Positions 18,629 through 28,554 of a DNA stretch of 64,000 nt are shown piece by piece. The position numbers and the translations under genes were made by a program. The DNA is taken from positions 62,001 through 126,000 of the forward strand of contig NZ_MTQD01000002.1 in NCBI RefSeq assembly GCF_001974875.1. Reading direction: 5' to 3'. This DNA is from Pseudoalteromonas sp. EB27. GTDB lineage: Bacteria > Pseudomonadota > Gammaproteobacteria > Enterobacterales > Alteromonadaceae. The notes beneath the pieces were generated by a model, which was not told the origin of the DNA, ran no database searches, and saw only the letters and a program-made list of their open reading frames with translations. How positions within the stretch are numbered: position 1 is the first letter of the stretch; each line of letters opens with the position of its first letter.

Positions 18629-19663
18629 TTATTTATCTTGCGATAAACTGTAAACATAGGCTGTTAATAAATGAATTTTTTCTTCACCTAAAATGTCTTT
18701 CCATGCAGGCATTACACCAGCACGACCATGGTTAAGTGTTTCTTCAACTGCACGTTGAGAACCACCATATAACCAAATGTTATCTGTCAGGTTAGGCGCG
18801 CCAAATGGTAGGTTATGTGCAACCGACCCTTTACCGTCAGCACCGTGACATGCGGCACACATTGCAAACTTAGCTGCACCTGCTGCTGCATCTTTTTGGT
18901 TAACAGTACGGCCAGAAAGGCTTAGCACATGTGCTGTCATTTCTTTAACGCCTTGCTCACCAAGAGCATCGCCCCAAGCTGGCATTGCAGCTATACGACC
19001 ATTAAGGAGTGTTTCTCTAATTTTGTCTGGTGTTCCGCCATATAACCAATCTTTATCAGTTAGGTTAGGAAAGCCGGTACCACCACGCGCATCAGAGCCA
19101 TGACATTGCGCACAGTTTTGTGAGAACAAACGCTGACCAATTTCGATGGCTAATTGACCATCTGTTTGCTCGTGTTTGTCGCCATTTTCTAGAGCAACTT
19201 GCTGCGCTGCATCACCTTCAAACTTAGAATTAACTAAATCTAAAACCGGTACCTGTGCCAACTTATTAAAAATAGGACCGAAGCGTTCTTCTGCAGCTTC
19301 ATACTCTTTATCAAGCTTAACAAAGCGACCTTCTGCTTTGGCCTCTGCAACTGCTTTTTTAGATTCAGCTAAAGACGTAATACCTTGGTTAGAACTCGTC
19401 CATTTACCCAAACCTTCCCAGTTGCCTAAACCTGGGTAAGCTGCAAGGTAATATACTGACCAAATAAAAGTTGCGAAAAACATGTAAGTCCACCATTTTG
19501 GTAGTGGATTATTTAGCTCTTCAATGCCGTCAAATTCATGTCCACAGCTTTCACCTTCTTTTACGCCAGCATAGTTTTTTAAGTTCCAAACTAATAGGCC
19601 AAAGATGATGCATAAGCATGCAAGGGTTAAAACAATAACCCAAATACTCCAAAAGCTAGTCAT
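18629..19663 (-). CDS. ccoP: cbb3-type cytochrome c oxidase subunit III (dihaem CcoP)
   Basis: CcoP carries two c-type haems that pass electrons into the oxidase. The 344 residues have two N-terminal membrane segments (WSIWVIVLTLACLCIIFGLL and WWTYMFFATFIWSVYYLAAY) and two periplasmic cytochrome c domains with CAQCH at residues 184-188 and CAACH at 269-273. Methionine ligands are likely in IAAMPAWG and AGVMPAWK. It overlaps ccoQ by four bases and is the last gene before a terminator. Confidence 0.96.
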   Translation of the reverse strand: MTSFWSIWVIVLTLACLCIIFGLLVWNLKNYAGVKEGESCGHEFDGIEELNNPLPKWWTYMFFATFIWSVYYLAAYPGLGNWEGLGKWTSSNQGITSLAESKKAVAEAKAEGRFVKLDKEYEAAEERFGPIFNKLAQVPVLDLVNSKFEGDAAQQVALENGDKHEQTDGQLAIEIGQRLFSQNCAQCHGSDARGGTGFPNLTDKDWLYGGTPDKIRETLLNGRIAAMPAWGDALGEQGVKEMTAHVLSLSGRTVNQKDAAAGAAKFAMCAACHGADGKGSVAHNLPFGAPNLTDNIWLYGGSQRAVEETLNHGRAGVMPAWKDILGEEKIHLLTAYVYSLSQDK

Positions 19664-19845
19664 TTTTCAGACTCCTTTTCCTCGTTAGAGAGTGTGTTGT
19701 CATGTTTTTTTTCATCTTCGAAAATGGCATTAGCTGCGCTATCAAAACGGGTTTTGCTTCGCTTACTATATGCCCATGCAACAATCACAATAAACAATAC
19801 TAAAATTACCAGAGTCAAAATGCCTCTGTATGTTCCGTAATCCAT
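19660..19845 (-). CDS. ccoQ: cbb3 oxidase small subunit CcoQ
   Basis: A 61-residue single-helix protein: MDYGTYRGILTLVILVLFIV followed by VAWAYSKRSKTRFDSAAN and a charged tail. This is the usual CcoQ pattern; it stabilises the core complex. It starts five bases after ccoO stops and overlaps ccoP by four. Confidence 0.92.
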   Translation of the reverse strand: MDYGTYRGILTLVILVLFIVIVAWAYSKRSKTRFDSAANAIFEDEKKHDNTLSNEEKESEK

Positions 19846-19850
19846 AATTT

Positions 19851-20528
19851 TTACTTCAAGTGGGTGCCAAGTTGCTGTAAATACGCGATTAGAGCTTGTA
19901 TTTCTGTTGCGCCTTTGCCGTCATTCATAGCATTAACTTTATCAACATCAGCTTGAAGCTCTTCGTCGCTGCCATAGCCTAAACCCGGATGTTTTGGGTT
20001 TTCTGGGTTAATAGCAAAAGTATCACGGAAAATTTGTAGTTTTTTCAGAGTAAGGCTGGTATCAACCGTATTCTCTGCTAACCAAGGAAAGCCTGGCATG
20101 TTTGACTCAGGAACCACAGCGCGTGGGTCAACTAAGTGAGCATAGTGCCAGTCGTCCGAGTAGCGCTTACCAACACGAGCCAAATCAGGACCAGTACGTT
20201 TAGAACCCCATAAGAACGGGTGATCCCAAACAGATTCACCGGCTACAGAGTAATGACCATAACGCTCAACTTCATCACGAAAAGGACGAATCATTTGTGA
20301 GTGACAGTTAGAACAACCTTCACGCACGTAAAGATCACGGCCTTCCATTTCTAAAGCATTAAGAGGGCGTAGGCCTTCTACTGGTTTAGTTGTATCGTCT
20401 TGGAACATTAGCGGAGTGATCTCAACTAGTGCGCCAAAGCTAATAGCAAAAACAGTCAGAATAGCCATAAGGCCAACGTTCTTTTCTACTATTTCATGTT
20501 TGTTTTGCGAATTTTTCTTGCTCATCAT
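19851..20528 (-). CDS. ccoO: cbb3-type cytochrome c oxidase subunit II (monohaem CcoO)
   Basis: CcoO is the membrane-anchored single-haem cytochrome c of the oxidase. The 225 residues have one N-terminal anchor ([20 protein letters not shown]) and CSNCH at residues 72-76, in the typical context [20 protein letters not shown]. The methionine ligand is probably in SNMPGFPWL. Two ATG codons stand side by side after a GGAGTGAG ribosome site. It starts nine bases after ccoN. Confidence 0.95.
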   Translation of the reverse strand: MMSKKNSQNKHEIVEKNVGLMAILTVFAISFGALVEITPLMFQDDTTKPVEGLRPLNALEMEGRDLYVREGCSNCHSQMIRPFRDEVERYGHYSVAGESVWDHPFLWGSKRTGPDLARVGKRYSDDWHYAHLVDPRAVVPESNMPGFPWLAENTVDTSLTLKKLQIFRDTFAINPENPKHPGLGYGSDEELQADVDKVNAMNDGKGATEIQALIAYLQQLGTHLK

Positions 20529-20537
20529 CTCACTCCG

Positions 20538-21971
20538 TTATGCTAATTGTGCTTGCGCGTCTAGTTTCAGAGATTCTTTCTCAGCTGAAATAGTGCGGTA
20601 AACGTTATAAGCCATAACTAACATACCTGTTACGATGAATACACCGCCTACAAAGCGCATAATATAGAAAGGATGCGACGCTTCTAAAGACTGCACAAAG
20701 CTGTACATTAATGTACCGTCAGCATTTACTGCACGCCACATTAGACCTTGCATTACACCAGAGATCCACATTGCAACAATATATAAAACAACACCTACAG
20801 TGTGTAACCAGAAGTGGGTGTTAACCAATTTAACGCTATACATACGACCTTGCGCGAATAACGCAGGAATTAAGTGGTAGATAGCACCAATTGAAATCAT
20901 AGCAACCCAACCTAGTGCACCTGAGTGTACGTGGCCGATTGTCCAATCTGTATAGTGAGATAACGCATTTACAGATTTAATTGCCATCATAGGACCTTCA
21001 AACGTAGACATACCGTAGAAAGATAATGAAACAACTAAGAAACGAAGTACTGGATCGGTACGTAGTTTATGCCACGCGCCAGATAGCGTCATAATACCGT
21101 TGATCATACCACCCCAAGACGGTACGAATAGGATAATAGACATAACCATACCTAAACTTTGCGTCCAATCAGGAAGCGCTGTGTAGTGAAGGTGATGAGG
21201 ACCAGCCCAGATATATAATGAAATTAGAGCCCAAAAGTGAACTACCGATAAACGGTATGAGTAAACTGGGCGACCTGCTTGTTTTGGTACAAAGTAATAC
21301 ATCATACCCAAGAAACCAGCAGTAAGTAGGAAACCTACAGCGTTATGACCGTACCACCACTGAACCATAGCATCTACCGCACCCGCATAGATTGAATATG
21401 ATTTAGTTAACGACACAGGCACTGCCATACTGTTTACAATATGAAGTACTGCAACAGTGATAATAAAGCCAGCGTAGAACCAGTTAGCAACATAAATATG
21501 CGACACTTTACGCTTAATTAAAGTACCAAAGAATACAATAGCGTAAACAATCCAAACCACAGCGATTAAAATATCGATTGGCCATTCAAGTTCTGCGTAT
21601 TCTTTTGAGCTAGTAATACCAAGTGGTAATGTAATTACTGCTAATACAATAACTAGCTGCCAGCCCCAAAATGAAAAGGCGGCGAGTTTGTCTGAGAAAA
21701 GACGCGTTTGACAAGTACGTTGTACGACGTAATAAGACGTCGCAAAAAGTGCACTGGTACCAAATGCGAAAATTACTGCGTTCGTGTGTAACGGACGTAG
21801 TCGAGAGTAAGTTAACCATGGTGTATCAAAGTTAAGTGCTGGCCAAGCTAATTGGGCAGCAATCAGAACCCCAATACTCATGCCAACGATGCCCCAAATC
21901 ACTGTCATAATAGCGAATTGGCGTACAACCTTATAGTTATACTCAGTTTGTGATGCTACTGTTTGGCTCAT
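20538..21971 (-). CDS. ccoN: cbb3-type cytochrome c oxidase subunit I CcoN
   Basis: This is the catalytic haem-copper subunit that reduces oxygen with high affinity. Its 477 residues form about twelve membrane helices. Key features are the haem b ligand in [13 protein letters not shown], the copper ligand and cross-linked tyrosine helix [11 protein letters not shown], the paired copper histidines GPHHLHYTA, and the haem ligands in [13 protein letters not shown]. It leads the ccoNOQP operon, which is expected to be induced at low oxygen; an FNR-box-like site lies about 200 bases upstream. Confidence 0.97.
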   Translation of the reverse strand: MSQTVASQTEYNYKVVRQFAIMTVIWGIVGMSIGVLIAAQLAWPALNFDTPWLTYSRLRPLHTNAVIFAFGTSALFATSYYVVQRTCQTRLFSDKLAAFSFWGWQLVIVLAVITLPLGITSSKEYAELEWPIDILIAVVWIVYAIVFFGTLIKRKVSHIYVANWFYAGFIITVAVLHIVNSMAVPVSLTKSYSIYAGAVDAMVQWWYGHNAVGFLLTAGFLGMMYYFVPKQAGRPVYSYRLSVVHFWALISLYIWAGPHHLHYTALPDWTQSLGMVMSIILFVPSWGGMINGIMTLSGAWHKLRTDPVLRFLVVSLSFYGMSTFEGPMMAIKSVNALSHYTDWTIGHVHSGALGWVAMISIGAIYHLIPALFAQGRMYSVKLVNTHFWLHTVGVVLYIVAMWISGVMQGLMWRAVNADGTLMYSFVQSLEASHPFYIMRFVGGVFIVTGMLVMAYNVYRTISAEKESLKLDAQAQLA

Positions 21972-22310
21972 TTTCTGGCTTCCGCTGCAATAAATGCGTT
22001 TAGAAATGAATTACCCACCTTTAAAAGTGGGGCCTACTATTTTCTCAAGCGTGTTATCTAAAACTTTCAATACATGAAAGCTTCAGAAAAAAAACTTGAG
22101 AAACCCTTATTTTTTGCGGGTGAAATGATAAATTTTTTGGCCTAAAAAAGATAGGTCAATTACATAAAATTATGACATCAATCAATGTTTGTGAGCTTGT
22201 TGTTTATTTTTTGATACAGTTTGTGCCTAATTTGGCTTAATAGTAACACTCACACTTGTTATTTGCAGTCGCGATTATTAGTATTTGCTTTTCTTTAGTG
22301 CGAAATTGTT
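21972..22310. promoter_or_regulatory. Divergent promoter region between ccoN and a lipoprotein gene
   Basis: This 339-base, AT-rich gap holds no gene. It contains the FNR-box-like site at 22172-22185 and a short hairpin in the ccoN leader (CCCAC / GTGGG around 22013-22031). Confidence 0.5.
22172..22185 (-). promoter_or_regulatory. FNR-box-like site upstream of ccoN
   Basis: On the minus strand this is TTGATTGATGTCAT: one perfect half-site and a second half with three of five bases (eight of ten overall against TTGAT-N4-ATCAA). A TATCTT -10-like box follows at 22148-22153, about 28 bases centre to centre, close to the ~32 expected for FNR activation from -41.5. Confidence 0.45.
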
Positions 22311-22736
22311 ATGCTTATATATAGGTTAAGTTTATTCACCGCGGTATTTTTTTTATTAACAGCGTGTGATTTTTCCAAAAATACAGATGAAAAATTTCTA
22401 AAAAATGCCACATGCACAACCAATTTGCCTTGTACTTTTTCAAATGATGTTAAAGTATGGTTAAGCGAGAAAACTCTTTCTCCCGAAACCCCATTTACTA
22501 TTTTTAGTGATTTACCAACAAATATTACAATTGAAGATGCCAAGCTCAAAGGCATTACTATGTATATGGGTTACATTCCTCAGCAATTTAAAAAACATAA
22601 TGGCCTGTGGCAGAGCAATACCATGGTTGGCATTTGTTCTGAGCAAAATATGCTCTGGAATTTAGAGCTAACAGTCAAAGATAATACAACCTCTTTAATA
22701 CAAACACTAAATTACTCTTTTTATGTAACGTATTGA
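22311..22736 (+). CDS. Small putative lipoprotein of unknown function
   Basis: I do not recognise the family. The 141-residue product has a lipoprotein signal, LSLFTAVFFLLTAC, with the lipid-carrying cysteine at about residue 19. The mature part has four cysteines, two of them in CTTNLPC, which may form a disulfide. It seems a small beta-rich domain, with segments such as VKVWLSEKTLSPETPFTIF. It is divergent from ccoN and shares its control region, so a link to respiration or copper handling is possible but unproven. Confidence 0.6.
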   Translation: MLIYRLSLFTAVFFLLTACDFSKNTDEKFLKNATCTTNLPCTFSNDVKVWLSEKTLSPETPFTIFSDLPTNITIEDAKLKGITMYMGYIPQQFKKHNGLWQSNTMVGICSEQNMLWNLELTVKDNTTSLIQTLNYSFYVTY

Positions 22737-23354
22737 AGTAGCGACTGCAAGCTTCTGCATACAACGTACATTTTTGGTGTGAATTTGTTTTCTCATACAT
22801 ACGATTATTTGAGTGACTAGATCAATTAAATTATTTTTTAGATTTTGAGACTTATAAACTTCAATGATAAATAAGTGCTCTCAAAAAGTTCAACTTTAAT
22901 TGCGACTGAATAAAAATCTAATCAAAAAACTTTCCAAAGTGGCTAAATAAGACTATTTAAGCACCAAGTATGCATAAATATGGTTATTAATTAACATTTA
23001 GTTTTGCGGTTTTAATAATGTGCTGTGATTAAGTTGTTAATTTGTCTGTTTTTGGTACATAGCTCAATCAATTACATTTGATTACAAAGTAAATCACTTT
23101 GGTTTCAGGTGTGTTTCTAATGTTTCTGTATTTTCTCATGCTTTTGTTTTTAAAGTGTATTTATTAATTAACACTGAAACATAATGTAACCTATGTACCT
23201 AAAATGATTTATCCACATTATTGCTTGATATAAATTGAGCTTCCGTTAAGTTTTCGTTCAGTTAAAAGCGCCTAAGTTGCCCACCTGACTCACTATTCTA
23301 ATAAAAAGTGAGCATTACCAATAAAGGTAAATTTCCAACAAGTAGGGTTCTTTC
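22737..23354 (+). promoter_or_regulatory. Long upstream region of a TonB-dependent receptor gene
   Basis: This 618-base AT-rich gap holds no convincing gene and no riboswitch I recognise. A candidate operator is the inverted pair AGTGT-N12-ACACT at 23154-23175. GTAGGGTTC lies near the receptor start as a weak ribosome site. Confidence 0.3.
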
Positions 23355-25937
23355 ATGAAAAAATCAACTCTTGGTTTAGCTGTAATTGCAGCATTTCCAA
23401 TGTTCTCAAGTGTGCAAGTTCTAGCTGCTGAAGACTCAGCACAAGCAATCGAAAAAATTCAAGTAACGGGTTCTCGCATTAAGCGCGCAGATATGGAAAC
23501 CGCTAGCCCAGTTACTATAATCGGTGCTGACGATATCGCTGCTTCAGGCGCTGTATCAGTAGATTCTGTACTACAAAAAATGACCGCTACAGGCGGCGCA
23601 ATGACAAACCCAGGTATCAATAATGGTTCTGGTGGTAATGCATCTATTGATTTGCGTGGTTTAGGTTCACAACGTACTTTAGTACTTGTAAACGGCCGCC
23701 GTATGATTAACTCAGGTACAGGCGCTGCTTCTACAGTTGATTTGAATACTATACCAGTATCTATGATCAAGCATATTGAAGTACTTAAAGATGGTGCATC
23801 TGCTGTTTATGGTACTGATGCTGTTGCGGGTGTTGTAAATATTATCTTAAAAGATAACTTTGAAGGTTTAGACCTTAATGTTAAATCAGCAATCACTACT
23901 GAAGGTGATGCAGATGAAACGTCTTTTGATATTACAATGGGTGGAAACTTCGGTCGTGGTAACGTTGTAATAGGTTTACAGTACACAGACCGTGGCGATG
24001 CTTCTCAGGCTGATCGTAGCTTTTCTGATTGTCCATTAACTGAAGATGGCGATGGCAGTGCTCCATACTGTTCTGGTTCTTCTTACACTCCTAATGGCCA
24101 TGTTTGGTCAGGTGATGAATCTTTGCAAGGTCAGGCTGATAATGGTTGGCACGACTTTGGTACTAGTGATGCCTACAACTATTCTCAATCTAGCTACTTA
24201 TACACGCCAATGCGTCGTTTAAACCTTACTGGTATTGGTAGCTTTGATTTAACTGATGACACGCGTTTATACTCTGAGTTTACATACTCAAAACGTTGGT
24301 CAGAGCAGCAATTAGCGCCACAGCCAGTATGGTTCGACTTTGACTACGCAGAGTGGATGGGCGATTCTTTAATTGACCAAAATATTAACTACGGTGATGA
24401 AGTTTCTTACGGTCGCCGTATGGTTGACACTGGTACACGTGACTCATCTCAAGTAGTTGATACAGTTCGTTCTGTTATCGGTGCTGCAGGTTATTTAGAT
24501 AATGGCTTAGAGTGGGATACATCAGTTATTTTTGGTCGTAATGACTCAGTAGATCGCTTAAGCAACCTTCACAATATGGGTTCAATTCAAAGCGAAATTG
24601 AAGCTGGTAACTTTAACCCACTTTCACAAGCTTCATGGTCAAGCAGTAGCTTTAGTGACTATGTTTACACTGAGCAAAACTCAGGCGGCAGTCAATTATT
24701 TATGATTACAGCTGCGCTTTCTGGTGAGTTAATGGAAGTACCTGCGGGCTTTGTAGGTTTTGCTGCAGGTCTTGAACGCCGTGAAGAAAAAGCGTGGTAC
24801 ACACCAGATTCGATCACTTCACAAGGTCTTGCGAATGACCCACGTGTTGATGCAACAAGCGGTCGTTTTGATGTAAACGAAGCATACCTTGAGCTTGCTA
24901 TTCCTTTAGTAGCAGATGCTTACTTAGCACAAAATGTAGAATTAAGCGCTGCGATTCGTGCTTTTGATTACAGCACATTTGGTTCTGATGAAACGTGGAA
25001 ACTAGGTTTAACTTGGCGTGTAAACGACGAACTAATGTTCCGTGGTGTTCGCTCTACAGCTTTCCGTGCTCCTACAGTTGCTGAGTTATACTCAGGTGAT
25101 TCTCCATCTTATGAGCAAGTTAGCTTTACAGGCGCACAAGATCAGGCTGAAGTAACCGTTGGTGGTAATGATGAATTAACACCTGAATTAGCTGATACAG
25201 TTACCGTTGGTGTAGTTTACGAACCAGAATGGTTTGAAGGTTTCTCAATGACGTTAGATTACTACGACATTGAAATCGAAAACGCTATTGCTACAGTAAA
25301 CAACCAATACATTGTTGATTCATGTCTTGCATCAGATGGTTCTTTAGCGAATCAATCAACAGCACTTTGTAGTTCAGCAAATATCGATTTTAACCAAAGC
25401 ACAGGTCGTATCGCGTTTAATAACCAACTACAAAACGTAGGTTATGAGCAAACAAAAGGTTATGACTTAAACTTAAATTACAAATTTGATTTAGCTGGTC
25501 TTGCTTGGAATACGTCATTAGATGTTACTTACCTTGACGAGTACACTGTTGATGTTATTGAATCAAGTATTGATTACGCTGGTTTAATTACTTCTGGTAT
25601 CGGTGGTTATGCTGACGTAAAAGCAAACTTTGAGCTAGATGTTAAAGGTGATGCTTGGTCTGCTAACTACAAAGCACGTTACATTGCAGGAATGGATAGC
25701 TACAGCTGTTTAGGTAAAGAATCTACATGTTATGCACCAACAACACCATCTGTTGTTTACCATGATGTGAGCGGTTCTTACTTTATCAGTGAAATGGTTT
25801 CGTTAACTGCTGGTGTAAATAACTTATTTGATAAGCAACCACCATACTACTCAGGTAACAACGATTCTAATACTGACCCGTACACATATGATGTACTTGG
25901 CCGTCGTGTATTTGCTGGTGTAAACGTTAAATTTTAA
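23355..25937 (+). CDS. TonB-dependent outer-membrane receptor, substrate unknown
   Basis: An 860-residue outer-membrane transporter driven by TonB. It has a signal peptide (MKKSTLGLAVIAAFPMFSSVQVLA), a TonB-box-like IEKIQVTGSRIKR, and a plug domain with DLRGLGSQRTLVLVNGRR and DGASAVYGTDAVAGVVNII. A 22-strand barrel follows with FRAPTVAELYSG and ending in VFAGVNVKF, the usual aromatic C-terminus. There is no N-terminal signalling (STN) domain. The plug style (GSRIKR, then VLVNGRR) belongs to the large family common in marine Alteromonadales that often takes up oligosaccharides or peptides, but nothing here fixes the substrate. It is a single gene closed by a strong terminator. Confidence 0.9.
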   Translation: MKKSTLGLAVIAAFPMFSSVQVLAAEDSAQAIEKIQVTGSRIKRADMETASPVTIIGADDIAASGAVSVDSVLQKMTATGGAMTNPGINNGSGGNASIDLRGLGSQRTLVLVNGRRMINSGTGAASTVDLNTIPVSMIKHIEVLKDGASAVYGTDAVAGVVNIILKDNFEGLDLNVKSAITTEGDADETSFDITMGGNFGRGNVVIGLQYTDRGDASQADRSFSDCPLTEDGDGSAPYCSGSSYTPNGHVWSGDESLQGQADNGWHDFGTSDAYNYSQSSYLYTPMRRLNLTGIGSFDLTDDTRLYSEFTYSKRWSEQQLAPQPVWFDFDYAEWMGDSLIDQNINYGDEVSYGRRMVDTGTRDSSQVVDTVRSVIGAAGYLDNGLEWDTSVIFGRNDSVDRLSNLHNMGSIQSEIEAGNFNPLSQASWSSSSFSDYVYTEQNSGGSQLFMITAALSGELMEVPAGFVGFAAGLERREEKAWYTPDSITSQGLANDPRVDATSGRFDVNEAYLELAIPLVADAYLAQNVELSAAIRAFDYSTFGSDETWKLGLTWRVNDELMFRGVRSTAFRAPTVAELYSGDSPSYEQVSFTGAQDQAEVTVGGNDELTPELADTVTVGVVYEPEWFEGFSMTLDYYDIEIENAIATVNNQYIVDSCLASDGSLANQSTALCSSANIDFNQSTGRIAFNNQLQNVGYEQTKGYDLNLNYKFDLAGLAWNTSLDVTYLDEYTVDVIESSIDYAGLITSGIGGYADVKANFELDVKGDAWSANYKARYIAGMDSYSCLGKESTCYAPTTPSVVYHDVSGSYFISEMVSLTAGVNNLFDKQPPYYSGNNDSNTDPYTYDVLGRRVFAGVNVKF

Positions 25938-25956
25938 CTAGCACATTAATCGTATT

Positions 25957-25985
25957 AAGGCTCAGTATTTACTGAGCCTTTTTTA
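25957..25985 (+). terminator. Terminator after the TonB-dependent receptor gene
   Basis: A perfect ten-base stem, AAGGCTCAGT (25957-25966) with ACTGAGCCTT (25971-25980), a four-base loop and a run of T. Confidence 0.93.
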
Positions 25986-26041
25986 TTGAACAAAACAAAG
26001 GAGACAAGTACACTAAAACGATATTTTAGAAGGAGAACTGA

Positions 26042-27394
26042 TTGTTAAAACAAGATGAAAACTTATCTTTTGTCATTGAACCAGAGCTTACTCCTCGTTC
26101 TGAACAGCGCATAGATCTGTATTTTTCTATCCCTAATGAAATGGGGATTAATCCGCAAACGCTCACCGAAGAATCTTACTTTAATAACCACTTTAAATCA
26201 CATTTAGCCTACAACGCTAACAATATACACTTGCCTTTAGTACGAAGCCGCTTTGTTAGTAAAAACAAAGGTGAGCAGCAAGATTATCGTCAAAACCTTA
26301 ATTTATTTTGTTACCAAGTACGTTTAGCCCTTGATGCCGACATTAAAGATGCGTTAAAAATTGATGAAGCAGAAGACTTTTATAAACGCGCTAACGAAGT
26401 ATATGAACAAAGTGAAGGACTTCTAAAAAAGCTGCGTCGCTATACGCCAGATGATGAAAAACTACTGCCATTTTTTACCAATGCTGATAACTATTTAAGT
26501 TGGCATGTTGAGCAATCATTTTTAAAGCTTTTAGATGAAGGCCCACGTAGTAGCGATTATGCAAAAGAGCGTAACGATTTAATGCAGTTTTGTAAAAACG
26601 AAAATGCGTACCGGGCTGACAAAAACTATAATTCTGAAACCACAATGCAAGACGCTAATCGAATAACAAATAAAATGCGCTTGTTGCAACGCTTAATTGA
26701 GCATGGCGTTATATTACAGCGCCAAACACGGTTTCTTAACAGCTATCTTAAACGATTAGTAAAAGGCACTGTAACGGCAGTTATCATGGCATTCGTGATG
26801 GTTGTCATACTTAATGCCCGCTCAACGTTTACTGAAGTCACCGCGACGCTTATTTTAATTTTAGGGGTTATTTACGGGCTACGTGAAATATTTAAAGAAG
26901 ATATTACGCGTATGATTTGGCGAGCTATTGTACAAGGGCGACCTAAGTGGAGATTTAGTTTTAAAAATAGTATTACTAAAGACAAAATAGCGAGTCAGCT
27001 AATTTGGCTTGAATACACACGCTTTAAAAAAATCCCTAAAGAAGTAAAATCTATATTTTCAAAACGTCGTCAACAAAATAAACAAGCTGCGCAGTGGTTA
27101 CACTTTGCAAGTGAGACACGGGTAAGCGCGAAAGAATTTTTACCTGGGTACGATACACTGCAGCAAACGCTACAATTTAGTCTTGCGCCATTTGCGCGTT
27201 ATTTAAAACGTGGTGAAGGGAAGTTATATCATTTAGACAGTAATAAAATATCTAAACAGGCAGTTGAACGGCGCTACCAACTTAACATGGTGCTTGTGCT
27301 AACCGAGGAAGATAGAACACTTTATCAACGCTATAAAATAACGTTAAATCGAAGTAAAATCGTTAATATTGAGCTTATCTACTCCAAAAAGTGA
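26042..27394 (+). CDS. Membrane protein of unknown function
   Basis: I do not recognise a named family. The 450-residue product starts at TTG, supported by AAGGAG seven bases upstream and no nearby ATG. Two adjacent hydrophobic helices lie near residues 240-280 (VTAVIMAFVMVVIL and VTATLILILGVIYG), so the ~235-residue N-terminal and ~170-residue C-terminal parts probably both face the cytoplasm. The N-terminal part is rich in charged helices (KIDEAEDFYKRANEVYEQSE) and may form coiled coils. No enzymatic motif is seen. The gene stands alone between two strong terminators, so neighbours give no hint. Confidence 0.7.
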   Translation: MLKQDENLSFVIEPELTPRSEQRIDLYFSIPNEMGINPQTLTEESYFNNHFKSHLAYNANNIHLPLVRSRFVSKNKGEQQDYRQNLNLFCYQVRLALDADIKDALKIDEAEDFYKRANEVYEQSEGLLKKLRRYTPDDEKLLPFFTNADNYLSWHVEQSFLKLLDEGPRSSDYAKERNDLMQFCKNENAYRADKNYNSETTMQDANRITNKMRLLQRLIEHGVILQRQTRFLNSYLKRLVKGTVTAVIMAFVMVVILNARSTFTEVTATLILILGVIYGLREIFKEDITRMIWRAIVQGRPKWRFSFKNSITKDKIASQLIWLEYTRFKKIPKEVKSIFSKRRQQNKQAAQWLHFASETRVSAKEFLPGYDTLQQTLQFSLAPFARYLKRGEGKLYHLDSNKISKQAVERRYQLNMVLVLTEEDRTLYQRYKITLNRSKIVNIELIYSKK

Positions 27395-27406
27395 ATTTTA
27401 GTAATT

Positions 27407-27439
27407 AAAAAAGGGACTGATAAAATCAGTCCCTTTTTT
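27407..27439. terminator. Bidirectional terminator between convergent genes
   Basis: GGGACTGAT (27413-27421) pairs with ATCAGTCCC (27425-27433) around AAA, flanked by A6 and T6, so it can serve both strands. Confidence 0.95.
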
Positions 27440-27443
27440 AAAT

Positions 27444-27698
27444 TTATTTATTAGCTAAACCATGTTTGCTATATAAAGTTACTTTGTTTGATACTAGCGT
27501 GATCTCGATATTTTTTGCTTCGTCGCCCCACACACAATTAGTATGCAGTGTTTTTTCAACACAGTTGTCCGCAGTACCTAAAATGGTTTCAACTTCAGTC
27601 TTATCCATACCTACTTTGATTTTTTCGTAACTCTCAAGACTTACCTTAGAACAAGCCGCAAGGCTTAATGTAGCTGCGATGATAAGGAGTTTTTTCAT
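27444..27698 (-). CDS. Small lipoprotein, BamE/SmpA-like fold (DUF3862-like)
   Basis: An 84-residue lipoprotein with lipobox SLAAC, the cysteine being residue 16. The mature part starts with YEKIKVGMDKTEVETILGTAD, the alpha-helix motif of the SmpA/BamE-like superfamily. It has two further cysteines (DNCVEK, TNCVWGDE), giving a probable disulfide. The pattern resembles DUF3862 proteins. The role is unknown; related folds bind proteins in the outer-membrane assembly machinery. It lies 19 bases downstream of csiV and may be co-transcribed with mfd and csiV. Confidence 0.75.
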   Translation of the reverse strand: MKKLLIIAATLSLAACSKVSLESYEKIKVGMDKTEVETILGTADNCVEKTLHTNCVWGDEAKNIEITLVSNKVTLYSKHGLANK

Positions 27699-27717
27699 TG
27701 TTATATCCTACTTAGTA

Positions 27718-28554
27718 TTAATGTTTGAATTTTCTGATTTGGACAATCATGCCCATTCGTGGGTGGTCAAAGTAATGTACTTCACCACTTATTACACGTC
27801 TAAACTGAGAAAAGCGGGCTGACTCTATATCGCCATTTTCTAGCTTTTGGCTAATATCAAAATTAGCTGTAATGTATAAATAATGTCGTAAGTGTATTTT
27901 AAATAAACCGTCTAGTTCCCATTCTGCTTTTGATTGATCCGGGTCGTTAAATAGTTCAGGTTGTGAATTTAATAAACTTACAAAATCAGGGTTTGAATAG
28001 CTAGGGGTTACGTTAGAGTCACTTTTAAGGTGTTTACCTGCGATTAAATGCATGCTTGGTGCACGCGACTTACTTGCGCCTTCAAAGCGCCAGCCTGTAT
28101 GTAGAATAGGTGTTAATCCTTTGCGATCTAGCTGCCTGTACTGCGCTTTAAATTGCAGCTGTTCTGGCGCTAATAAATAAGTTTGCTGCATATCATCTTT
28201 AGCAGGCGCTAGAGGTGTAACAGGTAGCTCATCATAGCTTTGTAGGTAGTTTGTACTGTCACCACATACACCCGATTGTGGGTTTGAATTAACTAATGAA
28301 TCTGTAAAAGAGCGTTTTTGAAAACGCTCATCACCATCTATACAGGCTTGCATTGCTTGCTCTGTATAAAGAGGGGTCATTAAATCTAGAGAGTTTTTAT
28401 CCTCAATAGCTTTGTGCTTAAGTGTAAAATCTTCTTGCAAATACGGAGCCGGGCGCTGTTTAAATACAAGCACCTCAACCTCAAACCAGCGTTCTGCAAA
28501 TGCAGTGCTGCTAAACAAGCAGCATAAAATAACCAGCGATTTTTTTAGCAACAT
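27718..28554 (-). CDS. csiV: CsiV-family periplasmic protein
   Basis: A 278-residue exported protein with a signal peptide (MLLKKSLVILCCLFSSTAFA) and the family start ERWFEVEVLVFKQRP. In Vibrio cholerae CsiV binds peptidoglycan and, with LpoA, activates the cell-wall synthase PBP1A. The ending YFDHPRMGMIVQI is also typical. Its start overlaps the mfd stop by one base (TAATG), and the csiV-mfd pairing is conserved in Vibrio, which supports the assignment. Confidence 0.8.
   Translation of the reverse strand: MLLKKSLVILCCLFSSTAFAERWFEVEVLVFKQRPAPYLQEDFTLKHKAIEDKNSLDLMTPLYTEQAMQACIDGDERFQKRSFTDSLVNSNPQSGVCGDSTNYLQSYDELPVTPLAPAKDDMQQTYLLAPEQLQFKAQYRQLDRKGLTPILHTGWRFEGASKSRAPSMHLIAGKHLKSDSNVTPSYSNPDFVSLLNSQPELFNDPDQSKAEWELDGLFKIHLRHYLYITANFDISQKLENGDIESARFSQFRRVISGEVHYFDHPRMGMIVQIRKFKH

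Noticed and set aside
22263..22750. Ten-base inverted repeat TTGCAGTCGC / GCGACTGCAA flanking the lipoprotein gene
   Set aside because: Too short over a 490-base distance to support a mobile element; no target duplication seen.
22737..23354. Riboswitch in the long gap before the first TonB receptor
   Set aside because: No cobalamin or other known riboswitch core was recognised by eye.
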